Positions 22,410 to 34,500 of a stretch of DNA of 64,000 nucleotides are shown one piece after another. The first letter of the stretch is position 1, and each line of letters starts with the position of its first letter. Source of the DNA: Cranoglanis bouderius (Eukaryota; Chordata; Actinopteri; Siluriformes; Cranoglanididae); contig CM042544.1 of NCBI GenBank assembly GCA_023630585.1, positions 18,947,256 to 19,011,255 of the forward strand. Reading direction: 5' to 3'. Below the pieces are notes generated by a model, which did no database searches, was not told where the DNA came from, and saw only the letters and a program-made list of their open reading frames with translations. The position numbers and the translations under genes are program-made.

Positions 22410-22640
22410 AGGTGCCGAGTAGAATCTTGCTTATGCTCTCCTTGTGTACAGATGGGTTTCCTCCCAAAAATACATAACTAAAGGTGGATTGGAGTGAGCA
22501 TGAATATGTGTGTGCATGCTGCCCTGCAATGGAGTGGTGTCTCATACAGTATTCCCACCTTACAGCCAGCATTCCCTGGATAGACTCCAAACCCTCCATG
22601 ACCCTGCCCACGATAAAGTAGTTACTTAAGACGAATGAAA
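22410..22640 (+). repeat. Diverged Mermaid-like SINE fragment
   Basis: It keeps GGTTTCCTCCCAAAAATACAT, the GTGGATTGGAGTGAG segment, CCCTGCAATGGAGTGG, and CCCTGGATAGACTCC. The pol III head is lost or very diverged. Confidence 0.6.
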
Positions 22641-22732
22641 AAAAAATCACTGTTTTGTATATGCAGATACATCTGTTATAAAGTTAGCTGAATACAACTA
22701 GGCAACTTGTTATCAATAGGTGAATTCACTTG

Positions 22733-24335
22733 CAGTCCCGTCTGAAACTACTGAAATGGCAAGGCCAATTCATTTGTTTGTGCTATACACCTTTGGGTTT
22801 GAGATCAAAGGTGGATATGAGATGAGAGTTTAAGATTTCAGCTTTTATTTCCTGGTATTTACATCTAGATGTGTTAAACAACTTAAAACATAGAACCTTT
22901 TGTATCAGACCACCCAATTTTTAGGTGAGCAAAAGTATAGGAACAGATAAGTCTTGAAGTAAATGAAAGTAAATAACACTTAATATTTGGTTGCAAATCC
23001 CTAGCCTCACTGACATCACCAAATTGTTGGTTTCTTCTTTTTTGATGCTTTTTCAGGCTTTTACAGCAGCCTCTTTCAGTTGTTGTTTGTTTCAGGGGGT
23101 TTCTCCCTTCAGTCTCCACTTCAGGATTTGAAATGCTGCTCAATTGGGTTAAGGTCTGGTGATTGACTTGGCCAGTCTAAAACCTTCCACTTTTCCCCCC
23201 TGATGAAGTCCTTTGTTGAGTTGGCAGTCTGTCTTGCTGCATTATGAAGTTCCTCCCAATTAATTTGGATGCATTTCTCTGTAAATTGGTAGAAAAAATG
23301 TTCCTGTAAACTTCTTTATTCATTCTGCTGCTACCATCATGAGTTCCATCATCAATAAAGATTAGTGATCCTGTTCCAGAAGCAGCTATGCAAGCCCAAG
23401 ACATGACACTAACTCAACCATGGTTCACAGAGGAGCTTGTATGTTTTGGATCATGAGCAGATAATTTCTTTCTCCACACTTTGGCCTTTCCATCACTTTG
23501 GTAGAGGTCAATCTTAGTTCCAGAACTTTTTTGGCTCATCTCTGTATTTCTTTGCAGATACCAATGTGACCTTCTGATTCTTACTGCTGATGAGTGGTTT
23601 GCATCTTGTGGTATGGCCTCTATATATTTCCGCACTTGAAGTCTTCGAACGGTGGATACGGTGATACCTTCACCTCTGCCCTGTGGAGGTTGTTGGTGAT
23701 GTCACTGACTGTTGTCTTTGGTTTTTTTCTTCACAGCACTCACAATGTTTCTGTCATCAGCTGTTGTTGTTTTCCTTGACCGACCCATTCGGTGTCTATT
23801 GCTCAGTACACCAGTGGTTTCTTCCTTTTTCAGGACATTCCAAATTGTTGTACTGGCTATACCCAATGCTTGTGCAATGCCTCTGATTGATTTTCCCTCT
23901 TTTCTCAGCTTCAAAATGGCTTGCTTTTCTCCCAAAGACAGCTCTCTGATCTTCATGTTGGCTTATCCTTTTTAACAACAAATGTAGTCTTCACGGGTGA
24001 AACTGAAGGCTAAAACCATGAGTAGATGTTCAGAGCTATTTATTGTTTAAACAATCAATCTAACAGGACACACCTGGGTAATATGAAACATCTGTCAGTC
24101 ACATGTTCCAATATTTTTGCTCACCTACAAATTGGGTAGTCTGACACAAAATGTGCTATGTTCTATGTTGTTTTACACATCTACATATAAATACCAGGAA
24201 ATAAAAGCTGAAATTCTAAACTTTCTTCTCATATTCATCTTTTGATCTCAAACCCAAATGTCTTCAGTCTACAGCCAAAAAAAAAAAAAAAAAAAAAGAC
24301 TCAGCCTTCTGTTCCAATAGTTTGGGAGGGGACTG
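22733..24335 (-). mobile_element. Full-length but inactive Tc1-like transposon
   Basis: A 1.6-kb element with ends CAGTCCCGTCTGAAACTACTG and, inverted, CAGTCCCCTCCCAAACTATTG. The inverted repeats extend about 200 bp (for example TTTGGGTTTGAGATCAAA at both ends). The minus-strand transposase begins at 23956: MKIRELSLGEKQAILKLRK, then a helix-turn-helix (IAQALGIASTTIWNVLKK) and the GRSRKTTTADDRNIV block. The frame is then interrupted; later blocks lie at 23635-23414 and 23404-23177 (MSWACIAASGTGSLIFIDDGT). Stops and frameshifts make it defective. A TA target site is clear only at the right end. Confidence 0.9.
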
Positions 24336-24339
24336 TAGA

Positions 24340-25773
24340 ACCGTATGAAGTTGGAGCAGGCGTGCAGGACAATGCAACTATTTAAAAAGAATCAACAAGA
24401 GTGTTACTTTAAGACCTCGCTGGGGTACTATTTTGGTGCTTTTTAAATGAAAAAATGAATTAACATACATTTTTACGTATACTGAATATTTATTTTACTT
24501 TGTGGGTGTGACATTTTCCTTTATTTTCATTTTTTAATGCAGAAAATATTCCATTGCTGTTTGTCTAGCAAATCATGTTTATTTTAAACATCAATCATAC
24601 ATAAACACGCATGAAACTGTCTATGATTTTTCCATCACTACATGTAAAGAAGTCGAAGAGTACAGGCAAAATGTAAATCTGACATGCTGTTGTAAAGGCA
24701 ATGACACACTGACACAGACAGTACTGTGAACTGATAACATGCTTCCACAAGAGGAGATTACACCGGCTGAGCCCTTGAGTGAGGCTTCAACCTCTTACTT
24801 TTTGTTCTTAGTGTCCATTAATTTTGGTCACAAGTGGTGGCACTTACAGAGTTGGCAGTCATCATAGCTTTCCTGAAGTATCAGTAAATATAAAACAAGA
24901 TGACAAAAAAAGCCAAGCAATGCCAATCATTTGTTAACACTTAGATGATCTTGACACAATTCTCCCACATTAGAAACATCCTCACTTTCATGTATACACT
25001 GGGCAATATTTATCAAGCTTTCATTCTTTTGTAAAGTCTGTCAACTCTGGTTGCCTAAAAATGTAAATGCAAATATACTTACAAATACATTGACATTACT
25101 AGTATTCATTAACTATTGCTAGTGTGTAATCTTAAGGTTTTTCTTTGAGTTAGCCAGATAGATTCCTTGGTAGATTGTTTTGAACCCAATGTTTTTTTGA
25201 GGAAAAGCTTAATAAATGTTGGTCAGTATTTTCCCTCATGACTAGCCTTATAATTTGACTGATGTTTCATGCAAATGATGTTCTACAGCACCCCAGCACA
25301 GACTTGCATTAATAATATACTATATTATATATCTTCACTCATATTTCTTTCTTTGTTTTTAAAGCAGTTGTAGTCCAGTACAAACATGGATTTTTGTGAC
25401 TAATAATCTGTCTTATTTGCAAATTGGTTAGCATTTTAAAAAAAAGAATTGCTACCTACATTTCTATACAATCTTACAGCATTCACGTCTATGGCCTGCT
25501 CATTACTGATACTACAAAAGCATTTTCATGCAAACAAACTTGTTTATTAGTGCAAAATGAATGAGGTCCTAGCAACTATTTAGCCATCAAAATTCATTGC
25601 AGAGAGAGAAAACAGCCAAATAACAGGAGCTAACAATTTTACAAATTATTTACATTGTCACGAAAGTTTTTGTTTGAAGTGTGTGTGATTTATAGGTGAA
25701 ACAGTTGTTTCTTTTGATTGGTATGAAACTGTGCTAAAATCATTGATCTTATCCTGTGAGATATTTTGTTCTG
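24340..25773. other. Non-coding stretch, includes 3' UTR of the first MS4A-like gene
   Basis: A minus-strand AATAAA (TTTATT at 25543-25548), about 230 nt after the stop, is a likely polyadenylation signal. The rest is A/T-rich without recognisable features. Confidence 0.4.
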
Positions 25774-28700
25774 TCAGTTCCCATTACGCACATTAGTCCT
25801 GGCCTGTCCTCCAGCACCATACTGTGCGTTTGCAGTGGAGTTAGGAATAGGTGTCATCTCCTGGAGGCAAATGGTGAGGAGAAATGTAAACTTCACATGC
25901 AATAGCTCTAAGCAAGGTAAATTATAATCAACATTTAATTATAACAGCTCATTTAGACCATAGATAGTCATGATGAATATAGCCTGCCATGGGATGTTAA
26001 ACTTCCATGCTTATAGTTATAGTTTTTAACTGAATATTTTGCCTTGTACTATGGTACAAAGCAGCCATGACAACTTATGTACATGAAATTGCATTTTATA
26101 GCAGCAATCTTACCTTAATAGCACTAACAGATAGGGCATACACTCCGAAAAGTGCCACAACCAAACCGATAATACACACCAATACCAAAGAGCCAATCAA
26201 GGTGCCCAAAATGCCATTCACCAGGAACTGCAAAAAAGTTAGAAAAGTATTTGAGTACACATGATATCAGAAATAGCATAATAGTATCCAGAGCTCAAAT
26301 CATGTATGTAAGCAATGTAAATATTAAGACACATGCACTCACTGAACACTTTATTAGGAACATTATATTAATACTGGGTAGGGCCTCCCATTGCTCTCAA
26401 AACAGCCTCAATTCTTCATGGCTTCGATTCCACAAGATGTTGGAAACATTCCTTTGAGATTTTGGTTCATGTTGACATGATTGTATGACACAATTCCTGC
26501 AGTTTCTTCAGGTGCACTTTCATGCTGTGAATCTCCCGTTCTACCACATCCCAAAGGTGTTCTATTGGATTCAGATCCGGTGACTGGGAAGGCCACTGAA
26601 GAACACTGAACTCATTGTCACGTTCATGAAACCAGTTTGAGACGCCTTTTGCTTTGTGACATGGTGCATTATCATGCTGGAAGTAGCCATTAGGAGATGG
26701 TAAATTGTGGCCATGAAGGGATGCAGATGGTCAGCAACAATACTCAAATAGGCTGTGGCATTCAAGCGATTATTGATTGGTTTTAACGGGCCCAAAGTGT
26801 ACCAAGAAAACATTCCCCACACTATTACACCACCTCCACCAGCCTGGTGACACAAGGCAGTTTGGGTCTATGGATTCATGCTGTTGGTGCCAAATTCTGA
26901 CCCATCTCAGCAGAAATTGAGATTCATCAGACCAGGCTACGTTTTTCCAGTCTTCTCCTTTCCAGTTTTGGTGAGCCTGTACCTACTGCAGCCTCAGCTT
27001 TCTGTTCTTGGCTGACAGAAGTGGAACCTGACATGGTCTTCTGCTGTTGTAGCCCATCCTCCTCAAAGTTTGATGTGTTGTGCATTCTGAGATGCTTTTC
27101 TGCTCACCACAATTGTACAGAGTGGTTATCTGAGTTACTGTAGCCTTTCTGGCAGCTCAAATCAGTCTGGCCATTCCCTGTTGACCTCTCTCATCAACAA
27201 GAGCGTTTCCATCTACAGAACTGCCGCTCACTGGATGTTTGTTCTTTATTGCACCATTCTGAGTAAACTCTAGAGACTGCTGTGTGTATAAATCCCAGGA
27301 GATCAGCAGTTATAGAAATACTCAAACCAGCCCATCTGGCACCAACAATCATGCCACGGTCAAAATCACTGCGATCAAAGGTTTTCCCCATTCTGATGGC
27401 TGATGTAAACATTACCCGAAGCTGCTGGCCCGTATCTGCATGATTTTATGCACTGCACTGCTGCCACACCATTGCTGGTTAGATAATTGCATGAATGTAT
27501 GGGTGTACAAGTGTTCCTAATAAAGTGTTTGGTGATTGTATAAAATACAATACTGTTTCAGATGCTCAAAGGCCACATTGGAAAATGTTATACTTTGTTT
27601 AAAAATACAATCTTAAAGCTCTGTATTGGAAAAAAAAAAAAAAAGATGTTTTTTAGTGGTTAAAAAAAAAACCTTGTCATGGTCCAATCAACTTTTTCAG
27701 AAAACCAAAGGAAGTCATAGACAAAAATATAGTTGTAGAGGAACTACTGTATTAAACAATCTGGTCGGTGGTACATGTAACAAAGCACAGAATATAACTC
27801 ACCTCCTTCTGTCCCGCTTTATCTCCTTCTCCACAGCAAGCCCACACTGAATGGAGTGGGTCACAACACCACTGAAACGAGCAGGGCAGAGCCTGGAGTC
27901 ACACCTTTCTCAGAGGTGATACACACCTTCCTAGATATCCTTTATCTATTTATTCAGTTTGGTATGTGGAACATCCAACTGAGAATTTCTTCACATTATA
28001 TCTGATGCTTTCTATTCCTACTATACACTATAATGTATTATGTAAAGCATGAACTAACCAGGGGCCTCAATCTAAGGGATAAATATATTCCTGTATTAGA
28101 CATTAAATATCATAATTAAAAAACAGATTCCATATTTGCAATAAAATAAGGAAAGTTGTAAGGAAAGGAAAGTAATGTTTGTCAAAACAAAACAAAACAA
28201 AAATACTTCTGATTATATATTTTGGTTTGTGAGTGACGGTACATGAGTAAATATCAGGAAGTATAACATTTTCCAATTCGAGCATCACACAGTTGTATAT
28301 AAGGAAAATTTAACTGATCATACACAAATGTATATAACTGCAACACAATGACTGGTGCACAAAACATACAATATTTTTTTCCCCCAGAACATTAAATTCT
28401 AAAATTATGTTGCAGGTGTTTTATTGGCATTGGCATATTAAATGATGGGAACAGTCTGAGGTGTGTAATGTTGCAGATGTTTACCTCAGTGTCTCTGTAA
28501 TAGTAGGATTCCCCACGAAAGGGTACATGTCGGGCTATGAGACCAAATCCGACAATATCAAATGCTGCGGTTAGCAACTGCAAAACAATGGTTGTACCCA
28601 CCTGTGAAAATAACAAATAAAAAAGACAAATGTGAAGTCTCTGTACAAACAAATGCAAATCTGCTTGTAACTTTCAGGCATACTGTATACTGCAGAGATG

Positions 28701-30620
28701 AGTACAACAGAGATCTGCCCAGAGTGAATGAAACTGGATAAATTCCCAGAAGAGAGAGACTGAGCAGCAGAATGACAAATGTGTTGTACACAGGTAGTAT
28801 TGATGCTGGCATGAGCCGGAAGGATCGGATAACAAGAATGTATAACAAAAGTAAAAAGTACAGAGACAATGAAGCAATTTAAGACACAATCTTACAACTG
28901 CAACTGCCATAAAGCTTTGAGCGAGAACATTCAACAATAAATCAGCCTTTCAGCTGAACTGTTACATCCAAGTCAAGCAAAGTGTAATGAAAGTTGAACC
29001 TTTGAGCAGAGAAAATCTAAGTGAACGACTGACTGCACTGAACTGGCATTTCAGTCACAGTGCTAACTCTGCTAATCATCATCATTATCATCATCATCCA
29101 AAAAAAAAAAAAAATCTTAAGCAATAGTCATTTGCCTATTTACCTTTTTGCCAAAAAAAGAGAGGATAAAAACACAGACGTCTAGGGTGCTGAAGAAGCA
29201 AGATTCCAGCTATCAGTCAGCACTGGGTGCTGTCCAAGGGGCTAGATTGCACTTGCCCAGCATTTTCTAAAATACTTAAAGTGCTTAACAGATTGAATAA
29301 ATTTATTATACTCATTATATGGAGAATTTATTTTACGTTAGGGGATACAAAATATCATACCAGACATTTTGATGGTCTCCTACCAGTATGCACCAAGACA
29401 ATTCCAGTGATAATGAGCTGCAGGAAAGAGCAATACAAAACACTGCATCACTTCAGTAAGTCGAACTAAAACAAGTAAATTGTTTAACAACCCTAAATAT
29501 GTTATTACATGACATGCAAAGCAGACCAATGAATTCCAGTGTAACTAGTGCAGTTATTTATTATTGTACCTCCTTTCATTGCAGATCTCTCAGGTATTTA
29601 AACTGAATGTATTTATTCTGGAAAATAAACTCTAAATTTACCTCAGCCATTGACTCAATACATCGCATACAATAAATTTGAAACCCTAAACAACAAGACC
29701 CAACCCACCCCACCCCGACTGATTAACTGACCGTTAATTACTTCACTCCTTACTCCACTGATAGGTCAGTAGGTATTGCTTGAGTTATTTGGACGTTGTC
29801 ACGACTGTATGTTGTAGTGAACGAGATTTTCAATGAGTTCATACGTTGATAAGAGCCAGGCCTTACTTGAGCACCATTCAGGATGAGGATGATGACCTCC
29901 CGCTGGATGTGATAGTGTAGTTTATACACAATCGTGCTCAGAGTGACCGTCAGCAAGCCAATGATGATCTCCACTGCCTTTTAAACAGAAAGCCGCTTAC
30001 ACATCAGCATATACACTAGTGAATTGCTGTCAACTGCAGTACAATTATTAAAATCACAGTTATGGATTGCTGAACTATTAGGGCAGCAGAACATATAAGA
30101 TTAACTACTATATTACATTTAAATGAAAATAAATGCAATTTGTATTTTGACAGACAAGTAAATTGACAGCGGACACCCCATATCCCCCCCCCCCTCCCTT
30201 TAACACTGTATAATGCACTCTATTAGTGTATAGTGTACTATAAACGTGCAAAAGAATGAAGTCTGGCTAATGGATCTGCTCCAAAGCACTGCTGCATCTC
30301 TTCGCTTGCGTGTTTGTTTATGTGCGTGCGTGTCAGAGAGAGAGAGAGAGAGAGAGAGAATGTTGATATGGGCGTTTCCTTGTATTATCAGTGGCAATTT
30401 AATCATAGAGGTGAATTTTGATTAGTGATACTGATTACTGACACAATCAGGTGCAAAAGCTATATTTAAGGCACTGAATTTAGGTATTGCTGTTGTCCGT
30501 GGCGTATAGTCTATATCGCAGTCTCTTCAAAAAAAAAAAGAAAAAAAAAAAAAAACTCACCCCGAGGGTTTTGGGCTCGCTGCTCTTGAAAGCCTTAATC
30601 TGAGACGGGTACAGCGACAT
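25774..30620 (-). CDS. MS4A/TMEM176-like four-transmembrane protein, gene 1
   Basis: Seven exons, all intron phase 0: 30561-30620, 29867-29977, 29361-29417, 28485-28601, 27803-27871, 26114-26227, 25774-25860; 615 nt, 204 aa. Four hydrophobic segments: AVEIIIGLLTVTLSTIV (21-37), IILILNGAQLIITGIVLV (about 49-66), TIVLQLLTAAFDIVGFGLIA (about 79-98) and ILGTLIGSLVLVCIIGLVVAL (about 143-163). The PKTLGAVEIIIGLL entry into TM1 and the 19-codon exon ending KCL are the layout of the CD20/MS4A superfamily. The loop between TM3 and TM4 is long and contains WCCD...WACC. The tail is short (28 aa). Role unknown; relatives are surface tetraspanners of immune and epithelial cells. The exact member (MS4A versus TMEM176) is not settled. 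Confidence 0.85.
26331..27537 (-). mobile_element. Tc1-like transposon (CACTTTATTAGGAAC family), copy 1
   Basis: About 1.2 kb with ends CACTGAACACTTTATTAGGAAC and, inverted, CACCAAACACTTTATTAGGAAC, inside intron 6 of MS4A-like gene 1. On the minus strand a transposase start is recognisable (SDFDRGMIVGARWAGLSISI at about 27380-27320) and a later part reads GGGGVIVWGMFSW...DHLHPFM (26830-26690). The frames are interrupted. Same family as 41492-42702 and 52364-53569. Confidence 0.88.
27630..27670. repeat. A-rich simple stretch
   Basis: Poly-A runs at 27630-27643 and 27661-27670 in intron 5 of MS4A-like gene 1; possibly a retroposed tail, but no body was identified. Confidence 0.4.
30336..30359. 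repeat. (AG)n microsatellite
   Basis: About twelve AG units in intron 1 of MS4A-like gene 1. Confidence 0.9.
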
Positions 30621-31573
30621 GGTGCTCTGTGTGTGAGCCAAACACAGTCAGCGACACGACATTAATCAGCACAGCAAGATGACAGCATCCCAGTCTGGGA
30701 CTGAACCGCATCACACACACGCGCACTCGTTCCATCTTAAAGTTAAAACAATCGCAATATTAAAAATGCTCCGACCGCCTTTGCATGCGCAAGAGTCTGA
30801 ATAAACCATACCTTGAGTTGTGCAGAGACGGTGTTGACAAACCGAGGAGGGGTCCAGACCGCTGCAGCACTCAGTGTAATGAGGCGAGGCAATCCGGACA
30901 CAGCCAAATGAGGGCGAGCTCACCACCTCCTTATTCTAGAGCAATACCGACTCAAAGAGCGGTGTTGGCTGGTATTTTAAAGCTGGGTATGAATTATGTA
31001 AAACGCTTTAAGGGGCTGAAGAGCGCAGTTGAGAATTTGGCGCGGCGAACTGCAGCAAGTAGTGAAGCTCCACTGCTGTAGAGTATTTACACTAGCGTGC
31101 TACGTCGTGGGTGTGGGAGGAGAAGGAGAAGGTAGTATGATGTTAAAGAGCCGACACTGTTTCAGTCTGTGTGTGAAAAAGACATGCGCTGAATGCAGAC
31201 ACAGCAAGTGAGCAGAGGTATTGCCTCACCCCACTACTATGCTGTGAAGATCAATCTATGGCTCAGTTTCACTGGGAATTGTGTCACTAAATCGTACAAT
31301 GACAAAAGGAACACGCAGGTAATGCACTTTAGCATTTATTGAAGAATACAGGCATGCAAATTAACTGCACGTGCTTTCAAAGGTGATACAAATTTGCGCA
31401 AAGGTGCCAAAACAAAAATGACAGATGACAGACAAATGTCAAAAGCAGAATACATGAAATTTAAGTGTTATATCTGGGACTCTTACATTATTGTCCAAAA
31501 AGGTGCAAGTACTACTGTAAACTATGTGATACTATACTCTAAACCATAAAGTGCTTTCATATGATGGGTTCAC
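30621..31573. other. Gap between the two MS4A-like genes
   Basis: It holds the promoter and 5' UTR of MS4A-like gene 1 and, at its right end, the 3' UTR of gene 2 (a minus-strand AATAAA at 31335-31340, about 235 nt after the stop). Less than 1 kb separates the two coding regions, supporting tandem duplication. Short ORFs here have no recognisable homology. Confidence 0.5.
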
Positions 31574-34500
31574 TCAGGGCTCATAGGCTGGAGGTGTAGC
31601 CACTTCTCTGTTCAGCAGAGCTTCTTGGCTGCTGCAGCTCCCCTGCACCACCATCGCCGCCTGCGATCAAAACAACAGTAATGTGGCCCCTATAATGCAT
31701 GTCAACTCTGTATTTCTATGACGCGTAATACAAGGGTTAGAAATGGAATGATTATTGACTGGATAAACCACTTTTACTGACAAGGATTAGATTTCTACTG
31801 ACACTATTTACACAAAACTCATGAAATATTTAAATGCAATTATTAAACTAAAATTTGAGCTTTAATAGAGTATTACTATCAATATGTAATCTGATCTAAT
31901 GTGTGTGATGGAGTAATGCATAGCCCTGGATGCTTAACCCTCTATAGCACCCTCTGTAGAATGGTACATTTCCTCAGTTTAAACATTTGATATGTTTTCT
32001 GTGTTCTATTGTGAATAACATATGGGTTTATGAGATTTGCAAATCATTGCAATCTGTTTTTATTTCCATTTTACACAGTGGCCCAACTTTTTTGGAATTG
32101 GGGTCGTACAAGGAATGGCATGATTATTGACTGGATAAACCACTTTTTGTCATGGCCCTCCAGGGGTTATTCACCCATGGACCACTAGAGGGCACCCTTG
32201 TCCCCCATGTAGAACTACTTCTGTTGTTTCCCCCGGTATTCCTGTTAATCATTCCCAGGTGTGTTTCATTTCCCTGATTTGATTAGTGCTCTGTTTAAGT
32301 TCCTTGTGTTTTTCCTTCAGTTGCTGGAGCATTACGCCAAGTCAGGTTATGTTTGCGTTTGGTTCTTTGTTATTATTGTGTCTTCCGTTTTGCACAGTGT
32401 TTTGGTTATTTAGTACATGTTTGTCTTAAGGTTTATTTTTTTCTAGTTTTTCTTAGTTTCTGTATATACCGGCTCCTAGTGTGTTTCCCTAGTGTTTTTT
32501 TCCCCCTTGTGCCTGTTTCCCTGAGCCTACTTCCCTGTGTCTGTGCTAATAAAGAAGTTCTGCATTTTGCATCCGTCTCTGTGACCCTCCCCTCATAACA
32601 CTTTTACTGACATGGATTACATTTCTACTGACCACACTATTTACACCAAACTCATGAAATATTTAAATACAATTATTAAACTAAAATTTGAGCTTTAATA
32701 GAGTATTATCAATATGTAATCTGATCTAATGTATAATGTAGTGCTCTATTAAAGCACTTTTATAAAGTTACATGAACCTTCTTTTATCCAATCCAAACTT
32801 TTTTTTCCTTGCCAGATAAGTAAACTCTTTGATTACTGAAGCAGCATGTACAACAACTGCTAGCTTTTGCAACACATGGTCAAATCACAGCATGGTAAGC
32901 ACATACTTAAATACCATACCATGTCATTTAGTAAAAATAATTTCTGATTCTTAATGATGTTTAAGACAAAAATTTATTACATGTTGAATAATAAGTGATT
33001 TCCAAATTGATTAAAAATTGATTAAAAACTAATACTCAATTAAAGTGCTTTTATAAAGTTACATGAACTTTCTTTTATCCAATTCAATTGAAACTTTTTT
33101 CCCTGCCAGTGCACTCTGAGTACTGAAGCAACATGTACAACAACAGCTAGCATTTTACAGTGTCCCAACTTTTTTGGAATTGGGGTTGCACGTATGTGCC
33201 TACCACGCTGTGATTTAAAAAATGCTTAAATATCTGGAAAAATATCAGTAAAACCGATTATCAGTATATCTCTACCCATGATGGCATCCATGGAAGAGTG
33301 GCGAGGCGAAAACCACTGCTAACCCAGAAGAACATTAAGGTTCGTTTGCATTTTGCCAAAATGTTTACATGTATGGCATATGCTCTTATCCAGAGCGACT
33401 TACAATTATCTTTTTTTTTTTTTTTTTTTAAACAGCTGAGCAGTTGAGGGTTAAGGGCCTTGCTCAAGAGCCCAACACCTTGGAGGTTCTGGGATTTGAA
33501 CTCATGACCTTCCAATCAGAAGGCCAATGTCCTAACCACTGAGCTACCACTTCCCAAGACACACCTTGATGAGCCTCAAACATTCTGGAGAATGTTCTGT
33601 GGATTGAGGAGTCGAAAGTGGAACTGTTTGGAAGACAGGGGTCCGTTACATCTGGCATAAACCAAACACCGAATTCCACAAAAAGAACATCATATCTACA
33701 GTCAAGCATGGTTGTGGAAGTGTGATAGTGTGGGGATGCTTTGCTTCTTCAGGGCCTGGGCAACTTAATTGTGGGATAAAATAATTGAGGGAAACATGAA
33801 TTCTGCTCTCTACCAGAAACTCCTGAAGGAGAATGTCCAGTCTTCAATCCATAAGTTGAAACTCAAGCACAACTGGATTATGCAGCTAGACAATGATCCA
33901 AACCCTAGGAGTAAGTCCACCTCTGAATACCTTAAAAAAGCTAAATTAAAGTTTTGGAGTGGCCTAGTCAAAGTCCTGAACCAGTTGAGACGCTGAACCT
34001 TAAACAAACAGTTCATGCTCGAAAACCTTCCAGTGTGGCTGAACTAAAGCTGTTCTGCAAAGAAGAGTGGGCCAAAATTCCTCCACTTTCATGCTGTGAA
34101 AGTCTGATCTCCAGATATTGAAAGAATTTGGTTGCAGTTATTGCTGCTAAAAGGTGGCACAACCAGATTTTAAGTTTAACGGGGCAACTAGTTTTCACAT
34201 AAGTGATAGGTGTTGGATAACATTTTTTTTTTTTTTTGCTTCAATAAAAAAAATATATAGAATAAAAACTGTATAGTGTGTTTACTCAGGTTGCCTTTAT
34301 GTTGTATTTTGTTGTATTTTGAAGACCTAAAACTATTTAGTATATCTATGATATACACAAAAACATCATAGATCTTTTTCACAGCACTGTATATGATCAG
34401 TATATCAACATATATAATCATACTAATCCATGCAAAAGGAATTTTAAAAATTTTAAATTCATGTTTCTGAGTACAGAATATATCTTTAGAGAATATCACG

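Noticed and set aside
28558..28937. Hydrophobic minus-strand ORFs looking like a further transmembrane exon
   Set aside because: The flanking MS4A-like exons join in frame without them, and TM2 is already encoded by the exons at 29867-29977 and 29361-29417.
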